Source: Gammaproteobacteria bacterium
GTDB taxonomy: Bacteria > Pseudomonadota > Gammaproteobacteria > Xanthomonadales > SZUA-36
Length of the DNA stretch: 64,000 bases
Assembly (NCBI GenBank): GCA_024279945.1
Contig: JAJRRA010000033.1
Coordinates: 52,162-116,161, forward strand
Direction: 5' to 3'
Shown here: one piece after another, positions 1-8,749 of the stretch
Numbering within the stretch: position 1 is the first letter of the stretch
Layout: the number at the start of each line of letters is the position of its first letter
The notes under the pieces: model-generated
Databases searched by the model: none
What the model was told of the DNA's origin: nothing
Seen by the model: only the letters and a program-made list of their open reading frames with translations
Translations under genes and position numbers: made by a program

Positions 1-1
1 G

Positions 2-409
2 ATCAGGATAATCGGCCGGGCAGATAATCAAGTAAATCGTAGCGGCTATCTGGTTTCACTTGCCGAAATTGAATCCAAAATCAGTGAGCTTCCACAAATC
101 TCCGGAGTGGTGGTGGTGGCGCTGGAAGAAGAAACTCAACGGGGGCAAACCCTGGTTGCAGTTTGCGTGCTGGATACAGAAGATTCCAGTTCCGTTGGTA
201 AACAACCTTCTTCAAATGAAGAATCGCCCATGTTAACGAACAAAATATCAGAAGATATTCGGCGTGATTGTGATGAAATTCTGCCCCCCCATGCGGTGCC
301 TGATCAGGTATTGCTGTTCCCCTCTCTACCCAATTTGCCCAGCGGAAAAGTTGACCTGCAAAGTCTGAAACTTGCCGTTGTCAAAAAACTGGGTAAGCAG
401 TCCCGTTAA
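2..409 (+). CDS. AMP-dependent acyl-CoA/acyl-ACP ligase, C-terminal fragment (cut by window edge)
   Basis: The reading frame is open from base 2 to the TAA at 407-409, so only the last 135 or so residues are present. The first residues read IGRADNQVNRSGYLVSLAEIE, which matches the hinge motif (GRxDxQVKxxGxRVxxxEIE) opening the mobile C-terminal lid of ANL-family adenylating enzymes. A lysine in SGKVDLQSL near the end sits where the catalytic lysine of this family (PxxxxGKxxR) is expected. It converges on the minus-strand polysaccharide genes, and its stop overlaps the stop of the priming transferase by 3 bases. Because an acyl carrier protein and an acyltransferase lie in the same locus, it may activate an acyl group for polysaccharide modification; that role is inferred. 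A free-standing NRPS-like adenylation domain is the alternative. Confidence 0.7.
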   Translation: MRIIGRADNQVNRSGYLVSLAEIESKISELPQISGVVVVALEEETQRGQTLVAVCVLDTEDSSSVGKQPSSNEESPMLTNKISEDIRRDCDEILPPHAVPDQVLLFPSLPNLPSGKVDLQSLKLAVVKKLGKQSR

Positions 410-1881
410 CGGGCTCCTCCGCGAAGAGCGACAACCTGAATTGTCTTAATCAGAATGAAAAAGTCGTACCATAAGGTCCAGTTTTTCGCATACCAGGTAT
501 CCATATATATCCGGGTTGCATAATTCGTATCACTGCGCCCGCTGATCTGCCATAAGCCGCTGATTCCCGGTTTCGTCTGCAAATAGTAGCCCACGTTGTC
601 ACCGTAACGTTCAAGCTCACCCTCGACGATAGGCCGTGGACCTACCAGGCTCATCTCACCCTTGATCACATTCCACAACTGCGGCAACTCATCAATGCTG
701 GTTCGGCGCAAAAACCGACCAAAAGGGGTAACACGTGGGTCATCCTTGAGCTTAAAATCACGCTCCCATTCTTCACGAGCCAGGGGATTGGCAGCGATCA
801 CTTCTTCCAGACGTTTATCGGCATCAGGCACCATGGTGCGAAATTTGTGGCAGAAAAATTGTTTGCCGTTCTGTCCAATCCGCCTATGGCTATACACGAT
901 ACCCTGCCGACTCCAGCCGATAATCGCTGTGCACACAATCAACAAGGGAGACAAGAGAATGATGAGTATTATGGATACGATCAGATCAAATACCCGTTTT
1001 ATGCGCTGCGGTATTTTACGGGCCAGATTGTTGCGGATTTGCAACATAAACAGATCATGTCGAAAAAAATGCAGGACTTCCATACCGATAAGCGGAAGCC
1101 CTCTCAGGTTGGGCACAATGTGGAGTGTCGTCTGATCCAGCCGGGTGTCGAACAGCAAACGCGTCACTTCCCACATATCGACAGTATCCGGCGCAACAAC
1201 CGTATGAGCAACGTCATATTTCAACATCACCTGGTCAGGCTCGTCACAATCTCTGATAACAGGAATCTCCCGGCCATTGAATACGATCGTGTCATTACGC
1301 GAAATGTTACTATCATCTTCCCTGCCCGAATGACGCGATGGTTCCATAAAGGCGACAACTTTCATTCCAGATAAGGGTTCTGATTCCAGCATATATGCGG
1401 TATCCAGTGCATTTTTTCCTGTTCCGACGATCATCGTGTTCTTGATCCAGTGCCCTGCTCTGACCAGCAACCGTTTGAGAAGAAAACGTGTCAATGGAAT
1501 CAACACCAACACCAGGCACCAGGTTATGACAAACCATGCCCTGGAAAATGACCATTTCATCATGAAAAACAGCAGCAACTCCAGCGTGGCGGCAAAAGTC
1601 ACGGACTTGATAATATCCAGCCACTCATCCGCTGCCGGACGACGCCAGGTATAGTGCCCTCGTGCCCAGAATATACCGACCAGAACCGGCACAATAATCA
1701 GGAACTGCCAGGCTCGAAGCCATCCAATGCCAAGTAGCCACTCTTCGATGGGTGAAGAAAGTTCCAGCAGCCCCGTCCAGAGACTGATCACCCAGGCCAG
1801 CACAAAACTCGAAACGATAGACAAGGCATCGCCAATAGCGATCACCAGTCGATCCAACCGAGCCCGTTCTTTTCTGTTCAT
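406..1881 (-). CDS. Polyprenyl glycosylphosphotransferase (priming sugar-phosphate transferase)
   Basis: This 491-residue protein belongs to the WbaP/CpsE/ExoY family. It transfers a sugar-1-phosphate onto undecaprenyl phosphate in the inner membrane to start repeat-unit assembly. The N-terminal third has several hydrophobic segments, followed by a CoA-binding-like middle part (IVGTGKNA) and a further membrane helix near residues 300-325. The C-terminal bacterial sugar transferase domain has FRTM at about 347, RRTSIDELPQLWN at about 393-405 and VGPRP at about 413-417, the family's signature and catalytic region. Its start overlaps the end of the upstream glycosyltransferase by 4 bases (ATGA), so the two are translationally coupled. 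It is the last gene of the minus-strand polysaccharide operon. The sugar it transfers cannot be told from sequence. Confidence 0.93.
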   Translation of the reverse strand: MNRKERARLDRLVIAIGDALSIVSSFVLAWVISLWTGLLELSSPIEEWLLGIGWLRAWQFLIIVPVLVGIFWARGHYTWRRPAADEWLDIIKSVTFAATLELLLFFMMKWSFSRAWFVITWCLVLVLIPLTRFLLKRLLVRAGHWIKNTMIVGTGKNALDTAYMLESEPLSGMKVVAFMEPSRHSGREDDSNISRNDTIVFNGREIPVIRDCDEPDQVMLKYDVAHTVVAPDTVDMWEVTRLLFDTRLDQTTLHIVPNLRGLPLIGMEVLHFFRHDLFMLQIRNNLARKIPQRIKRVFDLIVSIILIILLSPLLIVCTAIIGWSRQGIVYSHRRIGQNGKQFFCHKFRTMVPDADKRLEEVIAANPLAREEWERDFKLKDDPRVTPFGRFLRRTSIDELPQLWNVIKGEMSLVGPRPIVEGELERYGDNVGYYLQTKPGISGLWQISGRSDTNYATRIYMDTWYAKNWTLWYDFFILIKTIQVVALRGGAR

Positions 1882-3017
1882 CGTGGTCCTGTTCCCTGGA
1901 AGCTGTCATTGTGGCCCGGCTGGGTATATTCGGGCAGATTCTCCTGAACCAGTTGTCCGATTTTGTCCTTGACCTCCTGGATACTGAATCGACTGGCGTA
2001 TTGCTGCAAGCTGTCCCCACTAAAGTGATCATCGGACAAGGATTCAAACCGGCTGATTGCGTCCATCAAGCCCTGGGGAGTTTGAGGTTCAAACAACAGA
2101 CCTGTCTCGCCGTCTATCACGGTATCCAGTGCCCCACCAAACCCGTACGCGATGACCGGTTTGCCTGATGCCATGGCCTCAACCGGCACGATGCCAAAAT
2201 CTTCCTTTCCCGGAAAAACAAGCGCCCTGCAACGCGAATAATAATCCACCAGCACTTCATCGGGCTGCGAAGATAAAAACTCTACATTGGATCCGGCTTG
2301 CTTCTTCAAGGCCTGTTCCTCTGAGCCGCTGCCAATAATCACCAACCGTTTACCGGTTTCGTTAAAGGCCTCAACCGCTATATCCACTCTTTTATACGGC
2401 ACAAGCTGGCTTACAATGAGATAAAAATCCTCGTGGCCTTGTGATGTTCGAAAATTCAGGGTATCGACCGGTGGTGGAATAACGACTGCCTCACGCCGGT
2501 AATTTTTTTGAATACGGCTTGCGACGTATCTCGAATTAGCGACAAACACATCAACGCGATTGGCACTTGCCACATCCCATAACCTGAGCCAGTGAGTAAT
2601 CAAGGGCATAAAAAAACGGGTCATCAGGCCTGCATGCCGACGATACTCATGATACATATCCCAGAGATAGCGCATCGGCGTATGGCAGTAACAAATATGC
2701 AAGGTTTCCGGGTTGAGAATGACGCCCTTGGCAGGCCCGGATTCACTACTGATGACCAGGTCATAGCGGCTTAAATCCAGTTGTTCCAACGCGAAGGGCA
2801 TAAAGGGCAAGTATTTTTGATAAGCACTTTTGGCGAAAGGCAGCTTCTGGATAAAACTGGTAAATACCTGGTGTTTGCGAATGGTTGCAGAAACGTCCTG
2901 GGGTGAGTAGACGTGGGTATAGATATCTGCTTCTGGAAACATTTCACAAAGTGCCTCCAGCACCTTCTCACCGCCCCGCATACCAACAAGCCAATAATGA
3001 ACAAGTGCAATTTTCAT
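1878..3017 (-). CDS. Glycosyltransferase family 4 (WbaZ-like)
   Basis: This 379-residue protein has the GT-B fold pattern of family 4 glycosyltransferases. It starts MKIALVHYWL with the glycine-rich GMRGGEKV acceptor loop, and carries the C-terminal nucleotide-sugar motif FPGKEDFGIVPVEAMASGKPV (the E-x7-E signature) near residues 270-290. The N-terminal half resembles mannosyltransferases of the WbaZ type, which add a sugar to a lipid-linked repeat unit on the cytoplasmic face of the membrane; the donor sugar is not certain. It overlaps its neighbours by 4 bases on both sides, indicating one co-transcribed unit from the sulfotransferase through the priming transferase. Confidence 0.9.
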   Translation of the reverse strand: MKIALVHYWLVGMRGGEKVLEALCEMFPEADIYTHVYSPQDVSATIRKHQVFTSFIQKLPFAKSAYQKYLPFMPFALEQLDLSRYDLVISSESGPAKGVILNPETLHICYCHTPMRYLWDMYHEYRRHAGLMTRFFMPLITHWLRLWDVASANRVDVFVANSRYVASRIQKNYRREAVVIPPPVDTLNFRTSQGHEDFYLIVSQLVPYKRVDIAVEAFNETGKRLVIIGSGSEEQALKKQAGSNVEFLSSQPDEVLVDYYSRCRALVFPGKEDFGIVPVEAMASGKPVIAYGFGGALDTVIDGETGLLFEPQTPQGLMDAISRFESLSDDHFSGDSLQQYASRFSIQEVKDKIGQLVQENLPEYTQPGHNDSFQGTGPR

Positions 3018-3916
3018 GAACTATCACCCACATCCTTGTGCCCCACAGAAGCAATCCAATCACCGAAATCACTGGCCTGGGCGCCGAGAATCTTTTGTAG
3101 ATTTATTATCTCGGTTCTGAAAATCTCTTCCAGGTAATGCCGATCAGAAACGGACAGATGGGGGCGGTCTGCTTGAGAATAGGGCACATAGAGCAGACGC
3201 CTGACAGAACCCCGCTTGATGCGCCCGACCACGCTTGCCAAGCCGATACGGCGCGCCTGGTCAGCACCGAATTTCATCAACCGGGCAATGATGCCACTAC
3301 GTGGTCTTGATGCTGACAATACACGCTTATCATAGGGGAGTTCCTCGATAAAATCTATACCAAGAAAATCAAATAGCTGCCTGGCGAATTCACGACTATC
3401 AGCCTTGAATTTATCGAAATCTAGAATCAAAAGCTGTTCCCTGGAAAAATGCTTGAGGTACACCTGAAGGTGGGTTGCGTATTGGCTGTTGTCGATCAAT
3501 TCGGGAAACTGCCGTAATGCCTCGCGAAAGGGAGCGCGAGTCAAACCGCTACGAACCAGATATAAATAATGTGAGAACGTTCGGTCTACCGGATCACGCA
3601 GGCAGGTGATCAGCTTAACATCCGGCAGGTGCTTGCGAATACGGTCTGCCGCTAATTCTGAAAACAGGTAATCATGTGACAATTCACCTGTCACATGTGC
3701 AAACTCAGCAGTGGCTGGGGGGAAAAAATTCTTGTACCAGTCAATTCCGAAATGATAGTAACGGTTAAAAAAATACAAATCTTTTGCTTCCGGGACAAAA
3801 CACTGTGGATGCAGGCGCAGAATCTCATACATCCATGAGGAGCCTGTCTTGTCGGGCCCGATGAACAGAAAATCAGGTAGTTGATCAGGCACGGTCAACA
3901 ATGACGAGGATGACAT
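3014..3916 (-). CDS. Sulfotransferase (PAPS-dependent), first of four
   Basis: This is a sulfotransferase-family protein of about 300 residues that moves sulfate from PAPS to a hydroxyl group, here probably on the polysaccharide. The 5'-phosphosulfate loop reads FIGPDKTGSSW near the N-terminus, and the 3'-phosphate motif is CLRDPVDRTFSHYL near residue 85-100. The ATG at 3916 is used. An in-frame ATG at 3934 and a GTG at 3892, which overlaps the hydrolase stop as GTGCCTGA, are alternatives, and none has a strong ribosome-binding site. It overlaps the preceding hydrolase gene, as expected inside an operon. The substrate is unknown, and a protein or small-molecule acceptor cannot be excluded. 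Confidence 0.85.
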   Translation of the reverse strand: MSSSSLLTVPDQLPDFLFIGPDKTGSSWMYEILRLHPQCFVPEAKDLYFFNRYYHFGIDWYKNFFPPATAEFAHVTGELSHDYLFSELAADRIRKHLPDVKLITCLRDPVDRTFSHYLYLVRSGLTRAPFREALRQFPELIDNSQYATHLQVYLKHFSREQLLILDFDKFKADSREFARQLFDFLGIDFIEELPYDKRVLSASRPRSGIIARLMKFGADQARRIGLASVVGRIKRGSVRRLLYVPYSQADRPHLSVSDRHYLEEIFRTEIINLQKILGAQASDFGDWIASVGHKDVGDSS

Positions 3917-5348
3917 CCCGGCTGGAAAGCTCATCCGCTGTACTGACAGTCAGCAAACCATCCTCCAGTTTAAGATCAGCCTTAATCTCGTCCTGACCGT
4001 GTTGACCGAAAACAATCACCTTGACCTTTGGCTTGCTTTCACCTGGCCATTTTGTCTGAAAACCACGAAATGAAAAGTGACGATTCTTGTCCTTTGCAAA
4101 CTCTACAATGACTATTTTGCCTTGTGTCGTTTTGAAAAAATAGGGTTCAAAGTCTCCCGTGGATTGCAAAACTACTTCCCCTTCATTCATCGGAATCAGC
4201 TGCGTATCCCCCACCAGGCCCATCAGGGTCTGCATAGCATCACCTGCCTGGGTTCCACTGTCCCCCAAATTCCAGCCCCAAAAATTCACCCGCCCCTGGC
4301 ACGGAGTGATCCCGAGTTCATGCCAGAGGTCTGTGTAACGCGACAATACACTAATGGCCGTGGAGCCACCGGCACCGGCAAGAGCCCGTTTTCTTCCAAT
4401 TTCTTCGGTAGACCAGATACCGCGGATACTCCCCTTCCCCAGCCATCGCCCATACAAGTCCCGCAGAGCAGTACGCCATTCCGGACCCGGGCTAGATACC
4501 ATGTAATGAAGAGCGATGACATCAACAAACTCACTGACCTTCCGGCCTGCAAGTTGCGCAGAATAATCACCACGAATACGATAATTCAAAAGACTTTCGA
4601 GCCAGCTTATGGCGCGTTCGTTGTGCGCGTTGGCCAGGGTACCGAGAACAATTTTTATCCGGTTCTCATATGCCGGATTCTGTTTTCTGGCATTGATGAT
4701 TGCCTGTGCCGTCGGCGCCAGAAAATATTCAGCATATAAAGAAATTACGTCGTCATTATTCCGCTTGAGCTTTTTCAGTTGATGTTTGAACTGTTTATTT
4801 TCCTGCCTGCGCTGCGTTCTGTCCCCCCGGTCCTTTTTTTGCATCAGACGGATATCGTCGATTGGGTCACGAGTAACGATTTCTTCGGAGCCCACCCACG
4901 AAGACATCGTTTCCACATAATGCCAACTGTTTATCTCATTTCCGATCTGCCAGTACACCTGTCGTTGCGGGAAACGGGCAGCTACCGCGGTGGTTTGCTC
5001 AAACACCAATCGGCGCCAGCGTTCGCCCTTGTCATAGCGGATCATGCGCATATAGTTATCCACCAGATCAGCACGACGTCCGGAGCCCAGGCCGCCAACG
5101 GGCAGGATAAGATCCTTTGTATTCGTCACTGCCGCGAGTGATTGCAGGAGCGGCTGAAAATCGTAGGTTTGACCGGTTGACGCCTTCAACACAGCGAACC
5201 CGGTTTCGCCGCGAGACACACCGCGAACCGTATTGGCCCACTCGACCTCCTCATCCTGTGCCTAGAGGTAGTCTGTCCATGTCCAGGACATCACCATGCC
5301 GGGAAAAGACACCGCGATCATCACGACTAAACTAATGACACGCCTCAT
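3885..5348 (-). pseudogene. Putative secreted glycoside hydrolase (clan GH-A) with in-frame amber codon 29
   Basis: From the ATG at 5348 the frame encodes 487 residues except for a TAG at 5264-5262 (codon 29). Codons 1-28 give a basic, hydrophobic signal-peptide-like start (MRRVISLVVMIAVSF). After the TAG the frame continues without further interruption to 3885. The body looks catalytically intact: WQIGNEIN near residues 120-130 has the Asn-Glu acid/base pair of clan GH-A, and GIWSTEEIG in the second half has a Glu in the expected nucleophile position. PslG-type GH39 enzymes of exopolysaccharide loci, which trim or release the polymer in the periplasm, are the closest analogy by inference. 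Without readthrough only a cytoplasmic form could be made, for example from the GTG at 5219. It starts 17 bases after the polymerase gene ends, in the same operon. Confidence 0.72.
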
Positions 5349-5364
5349 GATGAAATGAAAACAC

Positions 5365-6684
5365 TCATGGGCGAGACAATGGTGCGAAGGATCTTTGTGC
5401 CGCCAGCGCCACTCCAACGACAATGGAAAGCGGCAACATTAATGACGGCGCAGCCAGGGCATGCCCTGTCAGCGCAGAAAATAAAGCGAAGACAACCATG
5501 CCCTGGGCAGCCATCATCAAAGAGCGCATGTCTTTCCAGTCCTTATACTCCCGGACTGCCGCCTGCAGGCGAAAATATATGCTGGACCATAACCACAACA
5601 ATAAAGCCAGGCCAACTAAACCCGTTTCACAAAGGGTGTGAAGGTAAGAATTATGAGCATTTCCGACTGAGAATATTTTTTTTCCTCCAAATGCCATATA
5701 AACAAAGCCCTCAATACCCACCAGTTCCAGCGAACTATCATTATAGCGCCCAAACCCGATACCGAATATCGGACTCTGAGAAAAACGGCGTAGTGCGTAG
5801 GTCCAGAACATGACCCGGGCCAGGACATTATGCTGAGCACCGATCAGATTCTCACCGCGCTTGTCACTGTCGTTCCTGACAGCCGGCTCGTAGTACCTGG
5901 AAGCATCAATTTGCTCAACGACATCTTCAATTAAATCAGCATTGAAAAGATTGGCTGTACGATTCCACGTGTGTGGAAGCAATAGCGGCGTTAATAAGGC
6001 AAATACAGTCAGAGCAATGACTCCACCGATCATAACCCTCTTGTTTCGCATTTTTACGATGTACCACACAAACACCACCAGGAATGCCAACATCGCTTCA
6101 CGTGAGGCCGATGCCAGCATGGGGATCACCATTAACCATCCGATAAAGTGGATAAACCGATTACCGCTCAGATGTCCGAACAAAATTAGAAAAACGCTTA
6201 ATACACCAAAAAAGGTTCCCCCGCCCGTATGAGAAGTCAGAAAACCCACATAGTTCCCGGCCAGGCCTTCCGAAAGAAAAGAAGCTCCTGTAACCATCCA
6301 GACAATACAAAAAAACAGGGATGCCAGTGCAATATGAAAAATGGTTTTGACCAGGGTCTCAACGCTACTCCATTGAATGACAGCAGCCCCAAAAAAGAAC
6401 AAGGGGCTGTAACTGATCAGGACACGCCCGTCGCCATTTAAAAAAAGTGGATTCAGCAAATCGAGGGGAACGATAGAGCCTACCAACAAACCACTAAATA
6501 CCCAATAAGTAATATTCAGCAACAAAATCACCGTGATCCGGTCAAGGCGCGCACGACTCGAAACAGCGAAAAGAATACCGGTGAGGATAAAAGACAGGCC
6601 AAGTGCGATGGGCAGAACCAGAGAAAGCAAAAAGGTGCCCCACAGAACCAGCACCGTTACCACTTCGGTGATCCGGGTATTCAC
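5365..6684 (-). CDS. Wzy-type O-antigen/exopolysaccharide polymerase (O-antigen ligase family)
   Basis: This integral membrane protein of 439 residues has about ten to twelve hydrophobic segments and one large hydrophilic loop near residues 215-300. That loop carries GIGFGRY and a nearby NAHNSYLHTLCETG, the H-N-x-Y/L motif typical of the O-antigen ligase/polymerase family (PF04932). It would polymerise lipid-linked repeat units on the periplasmic side. The GTG at 6684 is chosen because it overlaps the upstream glycosyltransferase stop as GTGA and has an AAGG five bases upstream; the longer reading from TTG at 6714 would overlap that gene by 34 bases. A ligase role cannot be excluded, but the flippase and priming transferase in the same operon favour a polymerase. 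Confidence 0.85.
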   Translation of the reverse strand: MNTRITEVVTVLVLWGTFLLSLVLPIALGLSFILTGILFAVSSRARLDRITVILLLNITYWVFSGLLVGSIVPLDLLNPLFLNGDGRVLISYSPLFFFGAAVIQWSSVETLVKTIFHIALASLFFCIVWMVTGASFLSEGLAGNYVGFLTSHTGGGTFFGVLSVFLILFGHLSGNRFIHFIGWLMVIPMLASASREAMLAFLVVFVWYIVKMRNKRVMIGGVIALTVFALLTPLLLPHTWNRTANLFNADLIEDVVEQIDASRYYEPAVRNDSDKRGENLIGAQHNVLARVMFWTYALRRFSQSPIFGIGFGRYNDSSLELVGIEGFVYMAFGGKKIFSVGNAHNSYLHTLCETGLVGLALLLWLWSSIYFRLQAAVREYKDWKDMRSLMMAAQGMVVFALFSALTGHALAAPSLMLPLSIVVGVALAAQRSFAPLSRP

Positions 6685-7790
6685 AACTGCCTTTTCCCAA
6701 TCAGTCTCAGGCAAAGACTACGATATTCAGCCGCAACGGCAGGCCAGTCATAGCGGCTGAGAATCTCTGCTTTGATGGGATCAGCCGCGAGAGAATAAGT
6801 GCTGTTTTGCAGTAGTTGCTCAATCCCGTGAGCCATATCCCTAATATCATGAGGATCCACGTAGACATCAATTGCCTCACCGTATATTTCATGAAAAACC
6901 GGGATGTCCGATGCCATCACGGGCTTGCCCATCAACAATGCCTCCCCGATCGGCAGTCCGAACCCCTCCAGAAAGGAGGCCAGTAACAGTCCCCTGGCGC
7001 CGGCCAGAACAGACCACTTCTGCTCATCATCCACATAGCCGAGTCAATCAACATACTGTTTATCCTGTGAAGTATCGACCGCCCGGAAAATATCCTTGTC
7101 CCCCCCCACAATCACCAGGTGATGAGGGGCATCCGGATGTTCATGACGATAGTGACGGAAAGCCTCCAACATGCCCTTGAGGTTCTTCCGTGGATTTCGC
7201 GATCCCAGGAAAAGCAGGTAGGGATAAGCCGGTCGATACGGAACAATCCCTTGTGGCGCAGGATCCAGACCGTTTGGTATTACTTCAATAAGATCCAGCG
7301 ATGAAAAGGCCTGCTTCAATTGCACGGCTGAAGTCTGCGATACGGTGACGACCTGGCATTTCCGCCAGTTGGACAACCGTATCAACAGGCTCAGGTAGAC
7401 GGAAAACGCTCGTGTAAACCACCCGGTATCCAAAAAGCTGCTGTCATGCACCAAAAGGATCTGCGGTGCCCGCACACGGCGCAATACTGCACAGGAATTG
7501 GTCAGATTAAGAACCAGATCATAGTCTCCAGAATTCAGTACCCGTGGTAGATGCCATTGTTCCCACCAAAGTTTGGCAACTCCCCCCGGGGGCTTCCCTT
7601 CACGCTGAAAACAGATGTGAACATTATCCGGCATCCTGGGCAGCACTCCGGCGGAGGGCCTGTCGGGCAACCACAAATCAAAATGCCAGTCGACCTGAGC
7701 GGCCAGATAACAAATAATATTGAGACCAACGCGGACTGCCCCACCTGGATTGATCGTCGCCAGGGATTTTCCATTTACGGCAATTTTCAT
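6681..7790 (-). pseudogene. Glycosyltransferase family 4 interrupted by one in-frame TGA
   Basis: From ATG at 7790 to the stop at 6681 there is a continuous 370-codon frame broken only by TGA at 7046-7044 (codon 249). The N-terminal 248 residues carry a GT4 acceptor domain (MKIAVNGKSL, INPGGAVRVG) and LLFLGSRNPRKNL at the start of the nucleotide-binding domain. The residues after the stop read LGYVDDEQKW, then SFLEGFGLPIGEALLMGKPV, the E-x7-E donor-binding motif. Family members have a residue, often Trp, just before LGYV, so TGG to TGA is the simplest explanation. As written, the truncated protein lacks the donor site and should be inactive. It overlaps the genes on both sides by 4 bases, so operon structure is preserved, suggesting a recent mutation or a base-calling error. 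Confidence 0.85.
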
Positions 7791-8749
7791 CCCAACGATT
7801 CAGTTGCCGGAATGTCAACCATACGCAAGTTGCCGAGTATTCCCCATAATTCACCACAAACATCGGATACCAGTGCCTGCTCATTGGCATCGAGCAAGTT
7901 ACGCCAGTACTGATTCATCGAAGCAAGATCACGCTTGCGATCGTGCGCCCTTTCACCTGTGGGTACCTGCGGTCCGCCACGTTTGCCCTGGTAGCGGTCG
8001 ACAACACCTTGCCTGACGGTTTGCGTCCAGGAAAGCCCCAAACGGTCAAATAGTGCAGCATATACGGTTGTTGGTCTTTGAATCAATTCATCGAGAGACA
8101 AGCCGATCAACCCACCCTCCAGCGTTAGCAAGCTTTGAAGGCTATTATAGATGACAAACCATAGCAATGCGGCATTGACCACAGGCTCATTTCTGCGTAT
8201 CCATATCTGTTTTTCGAACGGAAATTTCTCCTGAGTGGATGATTGCATCCGGGTCAATATCTCATCCAGGTCGAAGGCCCAGCCCATGCGCTTGAAACTG
8301 GCTGCGACTGCCCATGGATTTCGCAGAGTCACAACAACCGGTATCCCGTGAACTTCATGCAGATGGCGTGCGGCCAGAGAGGCAAATGGGTCCTTCCAGA
8401 TCAGGGTGTCAAGACCAGGCGTCCAGCGGCAGCGACGATAGCTGTTAAGTGCCCGCCCGCCCAGCATTTTTTTGACCAGGCGCCGCAAGCCTCTTTCACG
8501 GGGAAATATTCCTGGTTTGTAACTCAGTTGCAATGCCCGTATATCCGCTACCCATCGGTCAAATGATGCCACTGTAACTTCACCGCCACCGGGGAAAGCA
8601 AAATAGTGCGGTACATCATTCAGTCCAACAAGGTAATTCAAGGGCTCGTGTAATACGCCTGCTCCAGCGGCAGTGGCCAGCACTTCACCTACCGCGGTGG
8701 TTCCACTACGCGGCATACCAGTCACCAGGATAAGGCGTTTAGTCGCCAT
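7787..8749 (-). CDS. Sulfotransferase (PAPS-dependent), second of four
   Basis: This 320-residue sulfotransferase starts with the P-loop-like PAPS site LILVTGMPRSGTTAVGEVL at residues 6-24 and has VVTLRNPWAVAASFKRMG near residue 135-150 as the 3'-phosphate-binding motif. ATG at 8749 is used because AGGA lies six bases upstream; the codon before it is TTG in the same frame. The start lies inside the last codons of the flippase gene, and the end overlaps the glycosyltransferase by 4 bases. It is not closely similar to the other three sulfotransferases of the locus, suggesting different acceptor positions. The acceptor is unknown. Confidence 0.85.
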   Translation of the reverse strand: MATKRLILVTGMPRSGTTAVGEVLATAAGAGVLHEPLNYLVGLNDVPHYFAFPGGGEVTVASFDRWVADIRALQLSYKPGIFPRERGLRRLVKKMLGGRALNSYRRCRWTPGLDTLIWKDPFASLAARHLHEVHGIPVVVTLRNPWAVAASFKRMGWAFDLDEILTRMQSSTQEKFPFEKQIWIRRNEPVVNAALLWFVIYNSLQSLLTLEGGLIGLSLDELIQRPTTVYAALFDRLGLSWTQTVRQGVVDRYQGKRGGPQVPTGERAHDRKRDLASMNQYWRNLLDANEQALVSDVCGELWGILGNLRMVDIPATESLG

